Shown in pieces: positions 1 through 7,274 of a stretch of 17,188 bases of DNA. Numbering within the stretch: the stretch's first letter is position 1; each line of letters opens with the position of its first letter. Where the stretch lies: NCBI GenBank assembly GCA_964522635.1, contig CAZFWT010000043.1, positions 1 to 17,188 on the forward strand, given 5' to 3'. The notes under the pieces are model-generated. The model was not told the origin of the DNA and searched no databases. It saw only the letters and a program-made list of their open reading frames with translations. The DNA is from JACGMN01 sp964522635. GTDB taxonomy: Archaea > Halobacteriota > Syntropharchaeia > Alkanophagales > Methanospirareceae. A program made the position numbers and the translations under genes.

Positions 1-53
1 AAGGGGCGCTCATGGAAGAAGTCGAGAGCAAGGAAGCGGAGACAGCCGCGTAG
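1..53 (+). CDS. C-terminal end of an unidentified protein (partial, 5' truncated by window edge)
   Basis: Reading from base 3 gives 16 sense codons ending in TAG at 51-53. The peptide, GALMEEVESKEAETAA, is acidic and alanine/glutamate-rich, as disordered C-terminal tails often are. A long T-run follows 27 bases downstream, and the next gene (purF) converges on it, so a plus-strand gene ending here makes sense. There is too little sequence to name a family. The assignment rests on the tail, the terminator and the convergent layout only; chance is possible. Confidence 0.4.
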   Translation, partial: GALMEEVESKEAETAA

Positions 54-80
54 CGAAGGGAATAGAACTCGCTTCCACTC

Positions 81-94
81 TTTTTTTCTTTTTT
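81..94 (+). terminator. T-rich archaeal-type transcription terminator
   Basis: Seven T, one C, then six T lie just after the stop codon at 51-53, with no obvious GC hairpin before them. Archaeal RNA polymerase terminates at such T-tracts on the non-template strand. It would end the plus-strand transcript coming from the left, ahead of the convergent purF gene. Confidence 0.55.
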
Positions 95-129
95 ACTGCT
101 ACGAGAGCTTGAGCACTCGTTCGCGAAGG

Positions 130-1653
130 TTAGGTCAGGGTCGTCTGTAGCGCGCTGCAGCGTTCGCCCGGTATCCTGACCGGGTAGTGCTCCGTGAGAC
201 AGCCCAGGCAGAGGCTGTTCGCCTCGATCCCGACGGCCTCGAGCAATCCTTCCAGGCTGAGATAGCCGAGTGAATCAGCGGCTAAATAATCCCGTATCTC
301 CTCGATCGTGCGCGTGGCCGCGATCAACTCGTCCCGCGTAGGGGTATCGATGCCGAGATAGCAGGGTGCGATGATGGGCGGGCTCCCGATACGCAGGTGC
401 ACCTCCTTCGCCCCCGCCGCTCTCAAATACCTCACGAGCTTCCGCATGGTCGTGCCCCGTACGATACTGTCATCGACCAGTACGACTCGCTTACCCGCCA
501 CGTTCGCCCGCACAATATTGAACTTCGAGTGCACGCTCATATCTCGTGTCTTTTGCTCGGGCATGATGAACGTTCGACCCACATAGCGATTCTTTATCAA
601 CCCTTCGAGGTACTCGATCCCCGAGCGTTTCGCGTACCCGATCGCGCAGGTGATGCCCGAATCAGGCACCGGCGATACGATATCTGCACTCACCGGATGC
701 TCCACGGCCAACCGCTCGCCGATCTTCATTCGCACGTCGTAAACGAGCTGCCCATCGATGATCGAGTCCGGGCGTGCGAAATAGATGTACTCAAAGACGC
801 AGTGAGCGCTCGGTACACCCGGGTGGAGCTGATGCTGTACGAGTTTCAGGTCGCGGTGACCCGCTGGATTGCGCGCTCCTGCGGGGTGCGAAGCACGGAT
901 GACCAGCACCTCACCCGGATTGACGTCGCGGATGAGTGTCCCGCCCAGCGTATCGATTGCCGGGCTCTCTGATGCGATCACGTAGCCGACATTCACGCCG
1001 CGGCACTCGTCCGTAAGCGCACCAATGCACAACGGCTTGATCCCGAAGGGGTCCCGCACCGCCAGTAACATGCTGTCCATCAAGATCGCGAGCGAATAGG
1101 AGCCGACGACCCGTCGCATGACCTCCGTGAGTGCCGCGATAGGATCGTGGTCTACCAGTTCCCTGGCCAGCAGCTGCGCGATCACCTCCGTGTCGGTCTC
1201 CGAGTGGAAAATTCGGCCTTCTCGTTCCAGTTCTGCGCGTAACTCACGGGTATTTACGAGATTGCCGTTGTGAGCGAGCGCGAAGTAGCCCTTCTGGTAA
1301 TTGACGACGAGCGGCTCGGCGTTTTCCAGCAGCGGAGCTCCGGTCGTCGGATATCGCACGTGACCGATCCCCATCGATCCCTGCAGCTCGGCTAAGTGCT
1401 GTGGCGAGAAGACCTCAGCGACCAGCCCCATACCTTTTTCCGACTGAATCTTCGTCGCCTGCGTACCTCGTTCATCAGGATCTTCATCCGTGCTCATGCC
1501 ACAGGAGACAGCGATGCCCGCAGATTCCTGCCCGCGGTGTTGCAGCGCATAGAGCGCATAAAAGAGGGGCAGTGCAACGTCATCACTGCTATGTGCGATG
1601 CCCACGATCCCACAGGCTTCTCGAACCTTCGACTCGACACTGCTGGTCTTCAT
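130..1653 (-). CDS. purF: amidophosphoribosyltransferase (glutamine PRPP amidotransferase)
   Basis: This enzyme catalyses the first committed step of purine synthesis: PRPP plus glutamine gives 5-phosphoribosylamine. Residues 14 to about 250 form an Ntn-type class II glutamine amidotransferase domain. Cys14 (in ACGIVGI) would become the N-terminal nucleophile after removal of a 13-residue propeptide; HVRYPTTG (98-105) and HNGNL (128-132) are typical. The phosphoribosyltransferase half carries the PRPP loop VVLVDDSIVRGTT (390-402). Cys285, Cys431, Cys482 and Cys485 match the four ligands of the B. subtilis-type [4Fe-4S] cluster, so this is the iron-sulfur, propeptide-processed class. Length, 507 residues, is slightly above the usual 470-480, partly from a short charged insert near residues 54-72. 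It follows the glutamate synthase genes after a 186-base gap and may be transcribed separately. No strong Shine-Dalgarno precedes the ATG at 1651-1653. Confidence 0.97.
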   Translation of the reverse strand: MKTSSVESKVREACGIVGIAHSSDDVALPLFYALYALQHRGQESAGIAVSCGMSTDEDPDERGTQATKIQSEKGMGLVAEVFSPQHLAELQGSMGIGHVRYPTTGAPLLENAEPLVVNYQKGYFALAHNGNLVNTRELRAELEREGRIFHSETDTEVIAQLLARELVDHDPIAALTEVMRRVVGSYSLAILMDSMLLAVRDPFGIKPLCIGALTDECRGVNVGYVIASESPAIDTLGGTLIRDVNPGEVLVIRASHPAGARNPAGHRDLKLVQHQLHPGVPSAHCVFEYIYFARPDSIIDGQLVYDVRMKIGERLAVEHPVSADIVSPVPDSGITCAIGYAKRSGIEYLEGLIKNRYVGRTFIMPEQKTRDMSVHSKFNIVRANVAGKRVVLVDDSIVRGTTMRKLVRYLRAAGAKEVHLRIGSPPIIAPCYLGIDTPTRDELIAATRTIEEIRDYLAADSLGYLSLEGLLEAVGIEANSLCLGCLTEHYPVRIPGERCSALQTTLT

Positions 1654-1770
1654 GTGCGTCTTCTCAGCGCTCTCCGTTCGCGATACTGTCTGTGTCTTAC
1701 TAGAGTTATCCGCTGATTATTGCCGATTCTCCGCCACCACTTCGCCTCTCGTAATAATCTCCTTGGTAGC

Positions 1771-1785
1771 GGAGTTAATAACTCC
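1771..1785. promoter_or_regulatory. perfect 15-base inverted repeat between gltB and purF, possible operator
   Basis: GGAGTTA and TAACTCC form perfect 7-base arms around a single A. The site lies in the 186-base gap between the end of the glutamate synthase gene and purF, about 118 bases upstream of the purF start codon. The short spacer suits a dimeric DNA-binding protein better than an RNA hairpin. No convincing TATA box was found beside it, so a role in purF control is inference. Confidence 0.35.
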
Positions 1786-1839
1786 TCTGCTCTCGTGTTC
1801 TTGTGCGAGCCGCGTTCCATTGTCGCAAAAGTTCACGCG

Positions 1840-4383
1840 TCATACGGGACCCATCCCGTTGCTGAAGGTGCTCGTTATCGGTCGTACCTTGCGATAGACC
1901 TCTTGCGGCTGTTCCCGGGCACCGTTTACCCTGAGGAGATCGTCATCCACGGAAATACCGAAGAGCCGCTCGTTCTCCTGCAAATACGGCAAGATGAGCT
2001 CCCAGTCCGCAGGTGTAACCGTGGAGAACGCTCCGCCGTTGAGCTGCTCCGCTACCAGTCGACGATGCGGGTCCCGGATGTAAATCGCACCGCCGGAGGC
2101 GAGCGAGAAGAGATTGGAGCCCGGGTATGGCGTATCCTGCTCGTGAAAGCGGCCATGCTCATCTGGTTCAAGTCCATTAACTACCACGAAGCCACCGCCG
2201 TTCAGCGGATCACCGGCCATAAAGGACTCCGCGAGATAATCGAGACAGGTCCCGTTGATGACGACCCGTGGCTTGCCCACTGCATTGATGAGTGGTCTGC
2301 CCGCGGTATTGCCCAGCACGTATGCTTCACCGCCTTTAGCACCGTACATGAACGTCTGGCCGACGTCACCGAAGATCACGAGTTTACCGCTCTTCACGAT
2401 CTGTCCGAGCTGATCCTGGCCATCGCCGTGCACATACACTGCGGCGCCATCGATCGATGAGCCCAGATAATCGCCCGCACTATCATATACGTCGATCCGT
2501 ACCCCTGTGGTCTGCGCTCCTAATCCAGAGCCGCAAAACCGATGGCCCTGCGCGTTATACACGACGAATTGACGCCAACCCTGCTTGTAAGCTGCAACGA
2601 GCAGTCGTGCGGCGCTTTCCGCGCCTTCGGGCGGGAACTCCGCAACGTCCATGATTAACACGTCGCTTGCGGTCCCTGGCGGTCGCAGGCAGTCCTCAGT
2701 CAACCAGCGGATGAGATGATACCTCCCGTGGGTTTGGGTCTCGATCGAAGGCGTTGTGTCGAAGATCTTATGGAGCGCTTCGCGGACAGCCTGGATGATC
2801 GAGCTCCGCTTCTTACTTCCCGTGTCGTATCTGAGGTCGTTAAGCAGTGTCAGCCCCTCGATCACCACCGTCCTCGCTTGCTCGTCCCGCTGCGCGTACC
2901 TTACCAGCTCGTTCAGTGTCCAGCATAACCGGTTCCAATCCCAGTCCTTCGTTCCGCAGCTCAGGAATGCGAACAGTGCATCCGGACGCTCCAGAGCGGC
3001 CTCAAGCAGCGCTCGGTGGCTCCTGCTATCTGACAGTTCGGTAACCGGGATCGTGAAATCGCCATGAGTCTGATTCTCCGGTGTGGTTATCCGAGCACCG
3101 AATTTATTGGTGCACTCGAGCGCTTTCGTTTCAGTGCCGCGCAGGGAGAATATAAAGGCGCCACCGTCGGTATAACTCCCGCCTCGAGCGTTCCAGTACT
3201 TGTCAGCGACCGAGGGAAAGCGTTCATCCTCCTCTGAGAGACTCTTCAGGGTCGCGTCGATCGCTTGCTTTTCCGATGCGATGAGCCCTATTTGCAGGTC
3301 GCCGTGCTCGACCAGTGCGAACACCTGTGGCCTCAGCATTGACGTGTCAGTTATCCCGATGAGCTGGAGGATATCCTCGTACGGCTCGTTTCGGGCGACG
3401 ATAAAGAACCAGGGGCCGTCAGGCGAGCCGTGGATGTGCGCGGTCTGCAATGCGCGGTAGATCTCCTGCTTCTGCGGCGAGAGCAGATCGAAGTCGCGCT
3501 CGGTCGTCGGCGCCATCGCCTCGATGAGATACTCCAGCGGATAGCTATATTCACGGTTGAGCAGGTCGAAGAGGAGCACAGCAACTTCGGTATCCGTCAG
3601 GAATAAGGGCTCCCGCCCGCGCTGTACGAGGTACTCGACCACGGAGTGATAGTTCGCGAAGTCGCCATTGTGCACAAACGCCTCATGCATACCCACGAAG
3701 GGGTGCGCGCCGCCGGGATGCCAGACCCTGCCTCGTGTGGGATACCGCTGGTGCGCGATCCAGACATGGGCGCGGAACTCCTCGAGCTGATAGTACCGGA
3801 TGATACTTTCTGCGTACCCGACGATCTTCAGGATCATCATATTTCTGCCGTGCGAGAGCACGAACGCGCGTTTATCGCCGAGCGCGGCATAGAATTTCTT
3901 GTTGATCCGGAGACTGTTCTGAAAGATCAACTCGTCCTCGACCTTCCTCCGCTCCCACTCCTCCAGGCCGTGCGTCCTTATGTAAGCATTGAGCACCTCA
4001 GCTTTGACCCGGACAAAATACCGCCACACCTCCGGAGGTTCGGTCTCGAGCTCCTCTACCTCGCGGTAATCAGCAACGGTCGGTAGCCGTTCGGCGTGGT
4101 CAATGTCCAGATAGGGCGCAATGAACTCCGCTTCAAGCTCCTCGCGCGCCGCTCGATCAAGTAACGCGATCTGGAGCAGATAATCCTCTTCGAGCACAGA
4201 TCGAGAAACGCCGAGATCCTCGTGCGAGAGGCCAACCGCAGCGATGCCACCGCCTTTTCCGTTGCCCCGGTTATGCATCTGGTACGCGGGTTTGAAGATG
4301 TGCTTGCCCTTGACGAGAGCGGTGGATGCAAAGCCCACGACGCCGCAGCCCCCTTCAGCCTCGGTGCTATAATACACGCTCAT
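1840..4383 (-). CDS. glutamate synthase: fused glutaminase (domain 1) and GXGXG (domain 3) protein lacking the FMN domain
   Basis: This 847-residue protein supplies the ammonia-releasing part of glutamate synthase. Residues 13 to about 420 are a class II glutamine amidotransferase: Cys13 (GGCGVVGF) is the expected N-terminal nucleophile after removal of 12 residues, with HQRYPTRG (211-218) and FVHNGDFAN (236-244) following. About 110 residues, many charged, are inserted between Cys13 and HQRYPT compared with PurF. A linker of about 180 residues leads to the GXGXG beta-helix domain (roughly 600-780: GSGLGAQTTG, VHGDGQDQLG, VLGNTAGRPL). The central FMN/synthase domain is absent and is supplied by the gene immediately upstream. 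The ATG at 4381-4383 has an excellent Shine-Dalgarno (AAAAGGAGGTGA) lying inside that gene, which it overlaps by 17 bases, implying translational coupling. Domain assignments are firm; subunit assembly is inferred. Confidence 0.92.
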   Translation of the reverse strand: MSVYYSTEAEGGCGVVGFASTALVKGKHIFKPAYQMHNRGNGKGGGIAAVGLSHEDLGVSRSVLEEDYLLQIALLDRAAREELEAEFIAPYLDIDHAERLPTVADYREVEELETEPPEVWRYFVRVKAEVLNAYIRTHGLEEWERRKVEDELIFQNSLRINKKFYAALGDKRAFVLSHGRNMMILKIVGYAESIIRYYQLEEFRAHVWIAHQRYPTRGRVWHPGGAHPFVGMHEAFVHNGDFANYHSVVEYLVQRGREPLFLTDTEVAVLLFDLLNREYSYPLEYLIEAMAPTTERDFDLLSPQKQEIYRALQTAHIHGSPDGPWFFIVARNEPYEDILQLIGITDTSMLRPQVFALVEHGDLQIGLIASEKQAIDATLKSLSEEDERFPSVADKYWNARGGSYTDGGAFIFSLRGTETKALECTNKFGARITTPENQTHGDFTIPVTELSDSRSHRALLEAALERPDALFAFLSCGTKDWDWNRLCWTLNELVRYAQRDEQARTVVIEGLTLLNDLRYDTGSKKRSSIIQAVREALHKIFDTTPSIETQTHGRYHLIRWLTEDCLRPPGTASDVLIMDVAEFPPEGAESAARLLVAAYKQGWRQFVVYNAQGHRFCGSGLGAQTTGVRIDVYDSAGDYLGSSIDGAAVYVHGDGQDQLGQIVKSGKLVIFGDVGQTFMYGAKGGEAYVLGNTAGRPLINAVGKPRVVINGTCLDYLAESFMAGDPLNGGGFVVVNGLEPDEHGRFHEQDTPYPGSNLFSLASGGAIYIRDPHRRLVAEQLNGGAFSTVTPADWELILPYLQENERLFGISVDDDLLRVNGAREQPQEVYRKVRPITSTFSNGMGPV

Positions 4384-5872
4384 CAGTTCTCACCTCCTTT
4401 TCGGTCAGATAATCAAGATGCAGCAGGCACTCGTATCGCCCGACGAGTTCCTTGACGCTCCGCATGCCGAGCTTGCTGAGGATCTCGGCGAATGTGCTTC
4501 GCCACGAGGCGTAGAGGTTGATGAGGCGTTGCGCGCCCCATTCCACGTCGAGCGCTCTGGTAAGCTCCGGATCAGTGGTTGCGATGCCACGCGGGCAGCC
4601 TCTGCTCGATTCACAACTCCCACAGCGTACACAGCCCAGCGCGACGAGTTCAGTGGTGCCGAGCGCAACGCCGTCAGCGCCCAGTGCAATCGCCTTAGCC
4701 GCGTCATAAGCGGTTCGTATGCCGCCACTTGCGATCACCGTCATCTTGTCCCGGATCCCATCCTCTTTGAGGAACTCATGCACTTTCGGGATTGCATACT
4801 CGATCGGCATGGCGATATTCTTCTTCGCAATGTCCGGTGCAGCCCCCGTGCCGCCGTAGCTCCCGTCGAGATGGATAATGTGTGCACCGGCGTAATAGCT
4901 GCCCACAGCCACCATATCCACGTCCCGTGCGGTTGAGACCTTCACCGAGACGAGCGCCTCGGGGTTGATCGTCTTGATCCAATCGATGTGTTTCTCGTGA
5001 TCCTCCACCGAGTAGACGCTGTGGAACGGAAACGGCGAGAACAAGCTGCATCCGGGTATTGCTTCCCGCATACGAGCGACGTCTGCGGTCACCTTATCCC
5101 CCAGTAGATGCCCGCCGAGGCCCGGTTTCGCGCCCTGCGCATACTTGAGCTCCACGATCTTGACCCGCTGTATGGTCTCCTCAGAGACGCCGAAGAGCCC
5201 GGTTGCTACCTGGGTGATCATATTATCGTCGTAGTCCCGTAACGGCTCGGGGTAGCCACCCTCACCGGTGCAGGTAAAGGTGCCCCAGGCCTGCGCTGCT
5301 TTTGCACGTGCAAGCATGACCGAGAGGCTGATCGAACCAAAGGACATGCCGCCCCCATAGAACGGCACCTCGATCCTGAGCGGCTCTCCCGCTCTCTTAT
5401 TCAGATCAATCGCGGTGCTTATCGCGGCCTTATCTTCCGCATCGCCGCGCTCTTTGCTCGTGAAATCGAAGAAAATCCGGTCGAACCCGCCACCCGAGTC
5501 TCCGATCTCGTAGCGAAGTCCCGAGAGCGGTAACCCGGTCTCTGCTTGCTTCCAGGTGCCGAGGATCAGATCACGAGTCCACCGCCGGTCGCCGATGGTG
5601 CGATACAGGGGGTTTTCGACCAACGAGAGCGCTTTCCGGGGGCACTGGTCGACGCAGTAAAAGGGCCTATCCTCGCAGGCCTGGCCGATGCAGAGATAGC
5701 TTAACGGCTTTGCAGTCCTGTTGAAGCCCGCTTTCCGCTCGTGCACGCCGAAGGGGCACACACTTGCGCACATTCCGCAATTGATGCAGCTCGATACCTC
5801 TCGCCTTACTTCCACCTCGCCGATCTCGTTCAAAAATCGTGAGGGGGCGAATCTAATTTCTGGCCTCTGCAT
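4367..5872 (-). CDS. glutamate synthase FMN/Fe-S synthase domain (GltB2) with N-terminal two-cluster ferredoxin domain
   Basis: This is the catalytic core of archaeal-type GOGAT: it reduces the 2-oxoglutarate/ammonia imine to glutamate on FMN. Residues 29-39 (Cys29, 32, 35, 39) and 61-77 (Cys61, 66, 73, 77) form an N-terminal bis-[4Fe-4S] ferredoxin-like domain. From about 150 onwards lies the barrel with intact family signatures: PFYGGGMSFGSIS (170-182), CTGEGGYPEP (201-210), KYAQGAKPGLGGHL (243-256), HLDGSYGGTGAAP (334-346) and ASGGIRTAYDAAKAIALGAD (381-400). A C-terminal cluster motif has Cys414, 417, 420 and 426. With 501 residues it is the usual archaeal size. There is no GltD/NADPH subunit nearby, so ferredoxin or the upstream FAD/Fe-S protein is the likely donor. 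The start codon has AGGAGGTG 8 bases upstream and overlaps the preceding gene by 20 bases. Confidence 0.95.
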   Translation of the reverse strand: MQRPEIRFAPSRFLNEIGEVEVRREVSSCINCGMCASVCPFGVHERKAGFNRTAKPLSYLCIGQACEDRPFYCVDQCPRKALSLVENPLYRTIGDRRWTRDLILGTWKQAETGLPLSGLRYEIGDSGGGFDRIFFDFTSKERGDAEDKAAISTAIDLNKRAGEPLRIEVPFYGGGMSFGSISLSVMLARAKAAQAWGTFTCTGEGGYPEPLRDYDDNMITQVATGLFGVSEETIQRVKIVELKYAQGAKPGLGGHLLGDKVTADVARMREAIPGCSLFSPFPFHSVYSVEDHEKHIDWIKTINPEALVSVKVSTARDVDMVAVGSYYAGAHIIHLDGSYGGTGAAPDIAKKNIAMPIEYAIPKVHEFLKEDGIRDKMTVIASGGIRTAYDAAKAIALGADGVALGTTELVALGCVRCGSCESSRGCPRGIATTDPELTRALDVEWGAQRLINLYASWRSTFAEILSKLGMRSVKELVGRYECLLHLDYLTEKEVRTDERVL

Positions 5873-7274
5873 GATTGAACACCTCCTTTACAAACATCCG
5901 ATCAAATGTCTCCTTCTGGATTTCCTCACAGACGATCGCCCTGCCGACCTCGCCGCGGAGTCTTCTCACTTCACGCAAGCCCATAGCTCCGAGTACCTCG
6001 AGGAGCTGGTTCCGCCATGCAGCCATAAGGTTGACGATCCGCTGCGCGCCGTAGTCAGGATCAAGGTCATTCAACCCTACCGGGCATGCTTTTCCGTGCA
6101 AGCAATTACGGCAATACCGGCATTCGAGCGCGAGGAGCAGCGGCACATCGATGGCCGTGAGATCCGCGCCGCAGAGTATCGCTTTTGCCACATGCTCGGG
6201 CAGTGCGATCCCGCCACCTACAATGAGGGTCACCCTATCTCGCATCTTGAGGTGGACCAGATAGCGATGGATCGTGCGAATCATGTCCGTAACGAATCGC
6301 GACTCGGTTGAAGACTCGAGGGTCCTTCCATTACGGTCCGCGCAGAGGTGAATGACCTCAACGCCTTCGGCCACCAATTCAGCCACGATCTCCTCCACCG
6401 CCTCATCAGACGGGACCCGTACCGAGATGATACTTCCGGGGCTTATGCTCCTCGCATCCGCTACCACCTTCAGTATATCACGATCATAGCTGAATTCGAC
6501 CATTGGTGCGGTTTTAAGGCACAACTCAAGCTCCGTGCGCTCGGGCTGCTGATCCGGCTCAGAAACCGCGGTGTACACCGGCACGAGATTTGCCGCATAC
6601 CTCCTCTCGTACCACTCCTCAGAATCCACGAGCATGACCGTATCGAGCTTAGCGGCAGCCTTCGCTAGCGCTTCATATACCTTTTCGCTCCTGCCAAACG
6701 GCGGCCGCTCGAAGATGATCGGAAGCGGAACACTGCGTGTACGCGGGAGTGGTACAGCGATCTTGCCCTGGTCGTCAAAGGTAATGGCCTGCAGTTTACC
6801 GCCGATGTCCACTGAAGTGCTGATGTATTCCCGCCCGTGAATGCCATCCCGTGTCGGTCGCACGATCTCGGACATATCGGTCCACATGCCGTCGAACCCT
6901 AAACCAGAGAAAGGGCCTGAATAGCCTGCACCGGATACCGGAACCTTTCCGGTCTCTGCCTGATACCAGGTTGTGGTGATGATCTCCGGAGTCCAGTAGG
7001 AATCGCCCAGTTGGGTATAAGTCTCATTGTGGACGAGGGTTAAGGCCGCTCGCGAGCATTCCTGAGCGCAGCGGAAGCAGCCCTTACAGAGTTGACTCTC
7101 GGGGTCCGCCATACGTCGAGGGTCCTCATCCAGCCGCTGGTGCACGCCATAGATACACACTTTTGTGCACCGTCCACAATTGATGCATTCATCGCCCCGT
7201 ACGATCACGTACTTCCCAGGGGGTGGAACGCGTGGCGGGGCAGGTAAGACGGCGATATTATACTTCTTGGGCAT
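5853..7274 (-). CDS. degenerate GltB2-like iron-sulfur protein (glutamate synthase domain 2 paralog)
   Basis: The start is taken at ATG 7272-7274 because GGAGGTG lies 8 bases upstream; an in-frame start at 7361 would add 29 residues and run 104 bases into the neighbour. From this start (473 residues) Cys30, 33, 36, 40 and Cys63, 66, 69, 73 form two [4Fe-4S] sites. The C-terminal motif Cys385, 388, 391, 397 followed by PVG and GAQRIVNLMAAWRNQLLEVL matches the intact neighbour closely. The middle is divergent: counterparts of the GGGMSFGS, TGEGG, QGAKPGLGG and DGSYGGTGAAP segments are missing or unrecognisable, though a GGGIALPEHVAKAILCGAD turn of the barrel remains. It therefore probably cannot make glutamate and may serve as an electron-transfer or scaffold subunit. 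It overlaps the gene before it by 17 bases and the gene after it by 20. Confidence 0.85.
   Translation of the reverse strand: MPKKYNIAVLPAPPRVPPPGKYVIVRGDECINCGRCTKVCIYGVHQRLDEDPRRMADPESQLCKGCFRCAQECSRAALTLVHNETYTQLGDSYWTPEIITTTWYQAETGKVPVSGAGYSGPFSGLGFDGMWTDMSEIVRPTRDGIHGREYISTSVDIGGKLQAITFDDQGKIAVPLPRTRSVPLPIIFERPPFGRSEKVYEALAKAAAKLDTVMLVDSEEWYERRYAANLVPVYTAVSEPDQQPERTELELCLKTAPMVEFSYDRDILKVVADARSISPGSIISVRVPSDEAVEEIVAELVAEGVEVIHLCADRNGRTLESSTESRFVTDMIRTIHRYLVHLKMRDRVTLIVGGGIALPEHVAKAILCGADLTAIDVPLLLALECRYCRNCLHGKACPVGLNDLDPDYGAQRIVNLMAAWRNQLLEVLGAMGLREVRRLRGEVGRAIVCEEIQKETFDRMFVKEVFNHAEARN

Noticed and set aside
397..972. Long plus-strand open frame opposite purF
   Set aside because: Arg/His-rich translation with no recognisable family, lying wholly antisense to a clear purF gene; a codon-bias shadow.
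1720..2460. 246-residue plus-strand open frame opposite the glutaminase/GXGXG gene
   Set aside because: Antisense to a well-supported gene, with no family motifs and no ribosome site or promoter of its own.
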